Notes under the pieces: model-generated | What the model was told of the DNA's origin: nothing | The model's database searches: none | The model's input: only the letters and a program-made list of their open reading frames with translations | In this document: positions 52,015 to 59,136 of the stretch, in pieces | Numbering within the stretch: the first letter of the stretch is position 1 | Layout: each line of letters starts with the position of its first letter | NCBI GenBank assembly: GCA_019638185.1 | Contig: JAHBUH010000002.1 | Coordinates: 124,001 to 188,000 of the forward strand | Length of the DNA stretch: 64,000 nt | Direction of reading: 5' to 3' | Origin: Leadbetterella sp. | Lineage (GTDB): Bacteria; Bacteroidota; Bacteroidia; Cytophagales; Spirosomataceae | Program-made: the position numbers and the translations under genes

Positions 52015-53157
52015 CTATACCCATACTTCCACCGTTACGGTAGTGCCTTCACCGGGCCGGGAGGTGACGCTCACCCGCATGTTTTCTTCCCGGCCCCGGC
52101 TGGCAAAATTCCGGAGGCCGTTTCCTTCAAAGGTAGCGCCGGGATCAAACCCCCGGCCGTCATCCCGGATCCGGATCTTCAGCACATCCCCTTCCTTTTT
52201 CAGGGTACATTCTGCATTTTTTGCCTCTGAATGCTTGGCAATGTTATTCACGGCTTCCTTATAAACCAGGTAGAGACTGCGCCGCTGCTCCATGCTCAGG
52301 CCGTCACTGTGTTTTAAATCGGGAACGCTAAACTCAAAAGGGATGTCTTTCGCCGCCAGGATCTCTACCCCGAAAGCCCGCATTCTTTCCACCAACTTTT
52401 CAGTAGAGTCATTCTCCGGGTTAATGGCCCACACCGTGTCACGCATGAGCGTTACGGTTTCTTCGGAGTTACTGGTGATGCGGTCCAGGATGGGCAGGAG
52501 GGAGGCGTCATTAGCCACTTTTTTCCGTAAAAGCTCGGTGAAAATGGCAATGGAGTTCAGGTTAGCTCCCACTTCATCGTGCAGGTCAGAGGCGATGCGG
52601 TTCCGGACATAGTGCAGCTTAAGCTTCTGACGGAAATCATACAGGAAAAATAAATATACGCCCACCCCTGCCAGCAGCAGGAAATAGATCACCACCGAGG
52701 GCCAGAACCACCATTTCTGCCAGAAGGCTTCCTGCACCTGGATGGGGATGCGTAATACCGCGCCGGAAAGAGCACCGGGGCCGGATAATACAGAAGAAGA
52801 CGGCAGCGCAGCGCGGGAAGACAGTGTACTTCCGGTGGCGGCTTCCCCGATAGCCGGCATTACCTCCCGCACTTCCAGCGTATAGTCTCCCCCGGATAAG
52901 CCATACAGGCTCAGGACCGGGTAACTGCTCACCTGCCAGAGGGTATCCAGGTTCAGCAGGCGATAGGCTACCTGTCCCGAATCACCGCCTGGGGGGTAAA
53001 ATTCGATGAAAAGATTCTTACGGGAGATGTCCATCAGGATAGTGGAATCTTTCATGTAAGGGTAAGGCTTATGGTTAATACTTACCCTTTTAACCGTGGG
53101 CTGTCCATAGCTAAGCAAGCTGAAAAAAATAAGTGGTATCAGGAGCAGGACTTTCAA
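52015..53157 (-). CDS. Sensor histidine kinase with Ig-like sensor domain (system 2)
   Basis: This 380-residue kinase has a signal peptide (MKVLLLIPLIFFSLLSYGQ) and a short periplasmic sensor (about 20-145) that resembles the Y_Y_Y Ig-like domain found at the end of two-component propeller sensors (YRLLNLDTLWQV, LSGGDYTLEVREV), but without the propeller. One membrane helix follows (about 150-173). The HisKA_3 domain carries His193 (RIASDLHDEVGANLNS), and the ATPase domain has N box EAVNNIAKHSE and G box DDGRGFDPG. It is the first gene before response regulator 2. A terminator separates it from the subtilase gene upstream. Confidence 0.92.
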   Translation of the reverse strand: MKVLLLIPLIFFSLLSYGQPTVKRVSINHKPYPYMKDSTILMDISRKNLFIEFYPPGGDSGQVAYRLLNLDTLWQVSSYPVLSLYGLSGGDYTLEVREVMPAIGEAATGSTLSSRAALPSSSVLSGPGALSGAVLRIPIQVQEAFWQKWWFWPSVVIYFLLLAGVGVYLFFLYDFRQKLKLHYVRNRIASDLHDEVGANLNSIAIFTELLRKKVANDASLLPILDRITSNSEETVTLMRDTVWAINPENDSTEKLVERMRAFGVEILAAKDIPFEFSVPDLKHSDGLSMEQRRSLYLVYKEAVNNIAKHSEAKNAECTLKKEGDVLKIRIRDDGRGFDPGATFEGNGLRNFASRGREENMRVSVTSRPGEGTTVTVEVWV

Positions 53158-53220
53158 GGGTCTGAAAATAGTAGATTAAATATACAAGCTTATTCTGGAG
53201 CATCCAAGTTTTCAAATCAG

Positions 53221-53249
53221 AAAAAAGCTGCCCATGTGACGGGCAGCTT
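53221..53249 (-). terminator. Terminator of the subtilase gene
   Basis: On the minus strand AAGCTGCCC (53249-53241) pairs with GGGCAGCTT (53233-53225) around a 7-nt loop, followed by TTTT. It lies 24 bp after the subtilase stop, so the kinase is transcribed separately. Confidence 0.85.
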
Positions 53250-53272
53250 CTTCCTGAGGGGATTCAGGCCGC

Positions 53273-56200
53273 TTATTTTTTGGCCCGGAAGGAGATTCCA
53301 CAGGATCCCGAGACCTTTTTTCCTGAATACTGGACCACATGGATATCAAAATCTTCTTTGAACTCTTTTTGCTTCCCTAAACCAATGATCATAGCGGTCA
53401 GGCCCGTGTGGGGGAGTTCAAAGGAAAACCGGCCGGGATTAGTGACCCAGACTCCTTTGGCCCGGTTTAGAACCCCTTTAGTTACGCCGTCTGTACCCCG
53501 CGAGATCTTTGAGATAAACAGCTCATTGATTTTGGAATCCGGGAACGTAACAAAATAAGGCACTTTTACCCGGGGGGCCGGGAAGATCACTACTTTCAGG
53601 TTTTTCAGGCGGCCTCTCAGCCGGTTCCCGATCACCATTAAAGCGGCATTGTCCGAAGAGGAATCGGGGTATACAATGGAAATATTCTTCTGCGCCAGGT
53701 TATTATTTTCCCAAACGTGATTTCCCGAAGAGATAAAGCCATCCTGGGGCGAAACCTCCACCAGCAGGCAGGGGTGCCAGGTGACTTCCACGCCGCTGAC
53801 CATCACCTTAGACGGCGGCACCAGGTCCTGTACCCATTCAAAAGTGACGAAGCCGTCGGCGCCCGCTGCCACAGGGTTAACCCGCTGCTCTCCCAGGAGG
53901 TAAGTACCCGGTGTCAGGGGATTAGGAAGCACGTCGTTCGGCCGCACACTGGGAATAAAGCTGGCTGGGTAAGTAAATTCTGCGCCGGGATAATGCACCA
54001 GGTAGGCCCGCATGTAGAAAGGAAAGGAGGCGGCCGTGCCGCGGTTCCGGTAGCGCACGTTCAGCCAGTTAGTCTGCCCGAATACGGGCGACTGGTGAAC
54101 GGTGTTGGCGTTAGCCGAGTAGCTGGCCGGCGCCACTCCATCGTTCGCATTTCTGACCCAGATGTCCACTCCCTGCCAGTGCGGGGACGAGGCGGGGCCG
54201 GCGCCGGTATCCGCCATATTATCACGAACGTAGATGTCACGGCTATGCGGATAATTCCGGGCGGCAGTGACGGCGGCTACGGCGCTTACACGGCCATACC
54301 CGTAAAACGGACTGAAAAAAGGACCGGTATACCCCGGATCCGAGGAAATCCTGTCTGCGGTATCCCGCCAGCGGCCGGTGGCGTTGGTATTGTTAGGGTC
54401 GATCTTCACGGCGGTTTCCCGCAGGATCTCCCGTACTTCTATCCAGGTCAGCTGCTTATTAACGGATAGCATTAAGGCGGCTACTCCCGCCACCACCGGG
54501 GTAGCGTAGGAGGTGCCCCCGAAATTATTCCGGTAATCCCGGCTCCCGTAATTCACTACGGTGCCGTTTGCTTTATTGGCCACTAGCGCCGGGGTGAAGG
54601 TAATGGTGTTACCGGCAATATTCGTGATCCTTTTGGCTTCAGAGGCTGAAATATTAGGGGCAGGATTGCCGATGAGGATGGCCTCGCCGTTTGCCATTCC
54701 CGCGGTAGATGCTACGGTGATGGAGGTGACACCGGCATTGGCGGCGGCACTTAAGGTGGTTTGCCTTTCCCGGTTTCCGGGCGCATTTCCGTCACTACCG
54801 CTTACTCCGTTAAGAATGGTGCCCGTCCATGCGCCGTAACCCGTGGGCGGATTATGCCCACTACCGTCATTGCTATGCGTACAGAAGCTGATGGGGGTGC
54901 CGAAATTACTATAAGTGGCACGGGTTTCAGCGGCCCCGTCGTTTGCTAAAGTAGCTGCCGCCACCGACATGCATTTTTGATACATTCCCCAGGGTCTCCT
55001 GAACGTAGTATCTAAATTTACACTGTCATTCCCTGCTGAAAAGAATAGCAGAATGCCCCGTCCGTTTCTTCCGTAAGTGGTCAGGTGATCAAATGTATCC
55101 CGCATCAGGCCGGAGATGGACATGTTTATACTGTATCCGAAGCTGTTGGAGATAATGTCGGCTCCCCGGCTTAAGGGGGCAGGGAAACCGGCTTTGGTGC
55201 TGTTGGGATTAAATCCGCCTGCCCAGATGTACATATCGGCATAATCCGCCTCCGTGCCGCCCCTTCTTATGGCCATCAGCCGGCAGTTTCCAGCTATGCC
55301 CACGGTGCCGTCAGGAACTCCGCCGGTCACGGAAGAGGCATCTGTAAAGCCTGTGGAAGCGCTGGCGCAGCAGGTCCCGTGACTCCCGGCCAGGCTGTTA
55401 TTATTGGCCACCATGTTCACAAAATTAAATGCCGTAAAAACTTTGGGCTGTCCGCTGGATACATTCCTGTCAAACTGGGGGTGGTCTACATTTACGCCGC
55501 TATCCACCACAGCCACGATCACATCCGGGCTGCCGAACCGCTGGCCGGCACCCAGATGGTCATTCAGTACCTGCCAGGCGTCCGGCGTGTTAATGATGGA
55601 GTGATCCCACTGCTCGGGGAAAAGGTAATTGGTGGGTGTGATGGCATCGTCTTCGGAAGTGTGGAAGAGATTAGGCTCGGCATATTCCACCACCTTCATT
55701 TCCACCAACCGGTTACACGCCTCCAGCGCCCGGTACATTCCGCCCTTATTGACCCGGAACTGGTAGGCATTGCCGGCGTAAGGAATGGTACGTAAAATGG
55801 TCAGGCCCAGTTCCCTGCTGATCTTCGTTACCTGGTCTTGTTCCACACTGCCCTTAAAGCGAACTATAATTTCATCCGTCAGTACAGCAGCGTGCTTTCC
55901 ATCATCCTTTAAAACCGGCCCTACGGTGGCCGGATAGAGTTGCTTCTTCAGGGTATCCAGCAACTTTTGTTTTTCTTCCTCTTTGAAGTTTGCAGGATAG
56001 GCAAAGAGGTAAAGCCCGTCTTTCCGGTAATTGTCCGGGGTTTTTACCTCGGAAACCTGAAACTTCAGGAGACTCCGTCTAAGCAGCTCCATTTGCCTTT
56101 TGTCATCCGGAATGCTCAGGGCCACACCAAAATTTTCATGGTATTGAAAAGGTACTTTAACGGTACCCCTGAAATAGGAGGGCATGCCTTTCTTACCCAG

Positions 56201-56446
56201 GATAAACAGTTCTTCCCCTCCGCTTGCCCCGATAAATATCTCCCTCTTTTGCTCTTCAAAACCCGAAGCTGTCACGCTCAGGGTATACCTTCCCGGGCTA
56301 AATTTTTCAAGACGGTAAGTACCGGATGGTTTGTCGTAAGACAGTGTGATTTTTTCGCGCCCGGCAGACAGGATCACTGTTGCGTCACTAAGGGATTGGT
56401 GATTAAAATCCACCACCGTGACCCGGATTACATTTGAGTTTTTCAT
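53273..56446 (-). CDS. S8 subtilase with N-terminal carboxypeptidase-regulatory-like domain
   Basis: This 1057-residue serine protease has an intact catalytic triad: Asp315 (AVVDSGVNVDHP), His356 (GSHGTCCASA) and Ser646 (GGTSYATPVVAG), with an oxyanion Asn in IISNSFGYS. Before the catalytic domain are a carboxypeptidase-regulatory-like sandwich (about 5-80) and an inhibitor-like propeptide (about 185-255; AVLTDEIIVRFKGSVEQDQVTKI). An insert of about 70 residues (about 575-630) lies before the catalytic Ser. The C-terminal 370 residues are beta-rich. Unusually for a large subtilase, the first residues (MKNSNVIRVTVVDFNHQ) are no signal peptide, and no type 9 sorting domain is visible. It has its own promoter and terminator beside the two-component genes. 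Confidence 0.88.
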   Translation of the reverse strand: MKNSNVIRVTVVDFNHQSLSDATVILSAGREKITLSYDKPSGTYRLEKFSPGRYTLSVTASGFEEQKREIFIGASGGEELFILGKKGMPSYFRGTVKVPFQYHENFGVALSIPDDKRQMELLRRSLLKFQVSEVKTPDNYRKDGLYLFAYPANFKEEEKQKLLDTLKKQLYPATVGPVLKDDGKHAAVLTDEIIVRFKGSVEQDQVTKISRELGLTILRTIPYAGNAYQFRVNKGGMYRALEACNRLVEMKVVEYAEPNLFHTSEDDAITPTNYLFPEQWDHSIINTPDAWQVLNDHLGAGQRFGSPDVIVAVVDSGVNVDHPQFDRNVSSGQPKVFTAFNFVNMVANNNSLAGSHGTCCASASTGFTDASSVTGGVPDGTVGIAGNCRLMAIRRGGTEADYADMYIWAGGFNPNSTKAGFPAPLSRGADIISNSFGYSINMSISGLMRDTFDHLTTYGRNGRGILLFFSAGNDSVNLDTTFRRPWGMYQKCMSVAAATLANDGAAETRATYSNFGTPISFCTHSNDGSGHNPPTGYGAWTGTILNGVSGSDGNAPGNRERQTTLSAAANAGVTSITVASTAGMANGEAILIGNPAPNISASEAKRITNIAGNTITFTPALVANKANGTVVNYGSRDYRNNFGGTSYATPVVAGVAALMLSVNKQLTWIEVREILRETAVKIDPNNTNATGRWRDTADRISSDPGYTGPFFSPFYGYGRVSAVAAVTAARNYPHSRDIYVRDNMADTGAGPASSPHWQGVDIWVRNANDGVAPASYSANANTVHQSPVFGQTNWLNVRYRNRGTAASFPFYMRAYLVHYPGAEFTYPASFIPSVRPNDVLPNPLTPGTYLLGEQRVNPVAAGADGFVTFEWVQDLVPPSKVMVSGVEVTWHPCLLVEVSPQDGFISSGNHVWENNNLAQKNISIVYPDSSSDNAALMVIGNRLRGRLKNLKVVIFPAPRVKVPYFVTFPDSKINELFISKISRGTDGVTKGVLNRAKGVWVTNPGRFSFELPHTGLTAMIIGLGKQKEFKEDFDIHVVQYSGKKVSGSCGISFRAKK

Positions 56447-56547
56447 GCTATAGTTTATTTTAATGTTGCTTTTTAACGGGGGCTTTCAAAGCCCGGTCTT
56501 CTAAAAAGAATGCTGAGTGTAGGGGAGGCTTACAGAGGTCTATGGCT

Positions 56548-56555
56548 CAAAGATA
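56548..56555 (-). promoter_or_regulatory. Candidate -7 box of the subtilase gene
   Basis: TATCTTTG on the minus strand matches TAnnTTTG, about 100 bp before the ATG. The leader between contains the 15-nt hairpin GGGCTTTGAAAGCCC (about 56481-56495). No CCCCAA-N2-TTGGGG site is present here. Confidence 0.45.
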
Positions 56556-56664
56556 TAGCGTCCTGGCCGGGAAACCGGAAGGAATACGGCCGATTATTGA
56601 GTATCTGGTAAAGAAAGTTAGTAAGTGGTGAGAAAGTTGCAAACAGCAGGAGATCAGGTGAATA

Positions 56665-57153
56665 TTAGCAAAACAGCTCCCGGAGTGTTTTCATGGCAAT
56701 AAACATTTTCCCGCTGTCCGGGAGCCTGATGAAATCATATTTTTCGTAAAATCTTTCTGCTGCGTCATCCAACGGATCCACCACCACAGCAAAAGAGCCG
56801 ATCTCCCGGGATACCTCATAGCTTCTTTTCAGCGCATCGATTAACAGTATTTTGCCGATGCCGCACCCCTGGTGTTTTTTTTCGATCACTAATCTTCCCA
56901 GCAAGGTAACCGGTATGGACCGGTAAGAAGAAGGGAGTTTCTTTTGGATTCCAGTCGAAAGATGGTCTAAAGGGATACTGTTATTAGAGAGGGTGTAATA
57001 TCCCTGAATAGTCTGGTTATCTGCCAGAACAAAGCAGGCACACAGTCCCCGTTTAATGTCCTGGCCGGCCTGGATTTTCAGGTAGTGGTTCAGGAGCTCC
57101 TTGCCGCAATCAAAATCGTTTCGGTTGTGCGATTTGTTGAGTAATTCAATCAT
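56665..57153 (-). CDS. GNAT toxin of a DUF1778-GNAT toxin-antitoxin pair
   Basis: This 162-residue GNAT acetyltransferase resembles TacT/AtaT-type toxins, which acetylate aminoacyl-tRNA and stop translation. The family opening is visible (SHNRNDFDCGKELLNHYLK and QAGQDIKRGLCACFVL), as are the acetyl-CoA loop HQGCGIGKILL (about 92-102) and the C-terminal FYEKYDFIRL, whose Tyr is the usual catalytic residue. It follows the DUF1778 antitoxin by 28 bp on the same strand. A toxin normally needs the antitoxin to be tolerated; both genes here look intact. Confidence 0.9.
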   Translation of the reverse strand: MIELLNKSHNRNDFDCGKELLNHYLKIQAGQDIKRGLCACFVLADNQTIQGYYTLSNNSIPLDHLSTGIQKKLPSSYRSIPVTLLGRLVIEKKHQGCGIGKILLIDALKRSYEVSREIGSFAVVVDPLDDAAERFYEKYDFIRLPDSGKMFIAMKTLRELFC

Positions 57154-57181
57154 TTTAAGTTGTGTTTTTTAAGAGAACCGT

Positions 57182-57475
57182 TTAATCATTTAAGTTTAAA
57201 ACAAAATCCTGGTAATCGTTTAATGCTTTTTTCAGCGTTTCCGAAGGTTTCCGAGGATTAGTCACCGCATCAAAAAAGATCCGGCTGTCTCTTTCCGAAG
57301 CTATGATCCGCTCATTTTCTTTAATGATCTCTTTGGCTTTTTCCTGAACCGTCAGAATAATAAAATCTGTCAGGTTCCTGAACCCACCCAAATGAGCAGC
57401 CTTCTCAAAGAACTCCTTTTGTTCTTTGGGTAATCGGGTATCAAAACGCGCCTGTTCTTTTATTGCTAAACTCAT
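57182..57475 (-). CDS. DUF1778 antitoxin
   Basis: This 97-residue protein is a ribbon-helix-helix antitoxin of the DUF1778 (TacA/AtaR-like) family. The N-terminal strand and two helices (RFDTRLPKEQKEFFEKAAHLGG, NLTDFIILTVQEKAKEII) form the DNA-binding part, and the C-terminal helix (about 75-97) is the toxin-neutralising tail. It is the first gene of the pair and overlaps no neighbour. The promoter region at 57493-57536 has three GTACGGA half-sites, one within the -33/-7 spacer, as expected for self-repression by this kind of protein, usually together with its toxin. Confidence 0.92.
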   Translation of the reverse strand: MSLAIKEQARFDTRLPKEQKEFFEKAAHLGGFRNLTDFIILTVQEKAKEIIKENERIIASERDSRIFFDAVTNPRKPSETLKKALNDYQDFVLNLND

Positions 57476-57492
57476 TATTTCAAATATTTCTA

Positions 57493-57536
57493 CAAATGTA
57501 CGGACAATTTCCGTACTTTCAAAACATTTGTACGGA
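57493..57536 (-). promoter_or_regulatory. Toxin-antitoxin promoter with GTACGGA operator sites
   Basis: On the minus strand a -33 TTTG (57523-57520), 19-bp spacer and -7 TACATTTG (57500-57493) give a full promoter. The inverted repeat GTACGGA-N5-TCCGTAC (57498-57516) fills the spacer and -7 region; a third half-site is at 57530-57536. Confidence 0.75.
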
Positions 57537-57546
57537 TATTTTCCGG

Positions 57547-58371
57547 CTACAGATTATACACCCGCACCGCGTTCTCCCCAAAGATCCCCGCTTTCTCACT
57601 TTCCGAAAGCTCGGAGAAGTAGCTTTCCACGATATCCAGTTGCTCTTCATAAGTAGCAGCTACGAGGCATACGGGCCAGTCGGAGCCGTAGAGCAGGCGC
57701 CCGGGCCCGAAGGCATTCAGGACCAGGTCCAGATAGATGTAGAAATCTTCCTTTTTCCAGTGACGGTAGTCGGCTTCCGTCACCAGCCCGGATACCTTGC
57801 AGGCCACATTGGGGTGGGCGGCCAGCTCTTTCATGTAATTGGCCCATTGGGTAATTTTTCCTTCCTTGATGAGAGGTTTGGCCATGTGATCCAATACAAA
57901 CCGGGTGTCAGGGCATTCCCGTACGATAAACACCGCATCTTTCAGCTGTTTGGGGAAGACCAGGATATCGTATGTGAAGTTATACCGGGCCAGCTTGCGG
58001 ATGCCTTCCACAAAATATGGGTTCTTCATAAAACCCACGGGTTCACCCTGTACGATATGCCGGAAACCCTTCACTTTGGGCAGGGAAGCATACTTTTCCA
58101 GGTTTTCATCCAGCCGGTCGGAGAAGAGGTCGGTCCAGCCCACCACCCCTTTGACGAAGGGATTTTGCAGGGCCACTTCATGAAAATCCAGGGTTTCGGC
58201 TTCGGTCTGGTTGACCTGCACAAAAACACAGCCATCAAACCCGTGGTAATCCAGGATGGGCTTCAGGTCACGGGGCTGAAAGCTGCGCCGGATGGTGGCC
58301 ATGTCATCGCTGATCCAGGCAAATGTCTCCGGATCATAGGTCCAGAAGTGCTGATGGGCGTCTATTTTCAT
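57547..58371 (-). CDS. Amidohydrolase, L-fuconolactonase-like
   Basis: This 274-residue TIM-barrel hydrolase belongs to the amidohydrolase_2 family. The opening MKIDAHQHFW holds the metal-site histidines 6 and 8. Further signs are GFRHIVQGE (about 102-110), FVLDHMAKP (His and Lys, about 160-168) and the closing GSDWPVC, whose Asp is the usual general base. This pattern is that of L-fuconolactonase and related lactone hydrolases of sugar catabolism. The exact substrate is not certain, and no fucose genes are next to it. It stands alone, divergent from nothing, with a bidirectional terminator upstream at 58457-58500. Confidence 0.82.
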   Translation of the reverse strand: MKIDAHQHFWTYDPETFAWISDDMATIRRSFQPRDLKPILDYHGFDGCVFVQVNQTEAETLDFHEVALQNPFVKGVVGWTDLFSDRLDENLEKYASLPKVKGFRHIVQGEPVGFMKNPYFVEGIRKLARYNFTYDILVFPKQLKDAVFIVRECPDTRFVLDHMAKPLIKEGKITQWANYMKELAAHPNVACKVSGLVTEADYRHWKKEDFYIYLDLVLNAFGPGRLLYGSDWPVCLVAATYEEQLDIVESYFSELSESEKAGIFGENAVRVYNL

Positions 58372-58456
58372 GAGAATTTGAGGTTGATTTTACGAATATA
58401 GAGATTACGACCGTAATTCAAAAAACGAAAACAATAGAAAATTTTGTGGGAGCGAT

Positions 58457-58500
58457 AAAAAGTAAACGGGGATCTGCACAAGCGCCCCCGTTTACTTTTT
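58457..58500. terminator. Bidirectional hairpin upstream of the amidohydrolase
   Basis: AAAAAGTAAACGGGG (about 58457-58471) pairs with CCCCGTTTACTTTTT (58486-58500). It would end minus-strand transcripts from the beta-lactamase remnant before the amidohydrolase gene. Confidence 0.75.
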
Positions 58501-58544
58501 CATCTCCAACAGACTATTAAGTTTATACAAAATCCCGTTGGAAC

Positions 58545-59040
58545 CTATTCCAAATTGGCATATATCCCGTTCTTATACACTGTGCCTAGATCATTGCAGG
58601 AAGCAGGAAAATACTCCTGTGTAAAAATCAGTCCGATGATACTTTCCTTTGGGTCTGCCCAATAATGGGTATTGAACGCACCGCCCCGGCAAAACGAGCC
58701 GATGCTTGGAGCTTTTGATAACTTATTTTCTTCCGTAACCAACTCAAAATCCAACCCAAAGCGAAAACCGGAGCCGCCGCGTGATATGATATTTCCCGGA
58801 AGTTGATTGGTCGTCATTAATTCAATGGTTTTATCCCCTAAAATCCTTTTCCCGTTGTAAACTTCTTTGTTCAACAGCATTTGCAGGAACTTGGCATAAT
58901 CGGTAGTGGTTGGAACTTAATCCGGCGCCACCTGAAAAATAGACGACTGTTCCCAGTGGATAGTTTACGTTGCTGTTATTGTAAATCGGGCAGCTCACTT
59001 TTACGAAACCATTTTTTGTTTTTTCCGAGATAGTAATCAA
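58545..59040 (-). pseudogene. Truncated, frameshifted beta-lactamase-family serine hydrolase
   Basis: Two overlapping frames together spell the C-terminal part of a class C beta-lactamase-like serine hydrolase. The upstream frame reads VYFSGGAGLSS and then loses sense; inserting a shift after this point restores TTTDYAKFLQMLLNKEVYNGKRILG, which continues in the frame ending at 58545 with SFCRGGAFNTHYWADPKESIIG. The break is one extra A near 58916. The N-terminal part, including the SxxK active site, is missing, so the gene is both shortened and frameshifted. It borders the AT-rich polysaccharide locus, and loss may be linked to that insertion; this is inference. Confidence 0.85.
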
Positions 59041-59136
59041 ACGGTTAGCTTTGTCTTAATCACGAAAAAGTCATGCGTTGATTTTCAACAAAGCCTGTTC
59101 GCTATTAAAATATGCTTTAGTACTATTAAAAGAATT

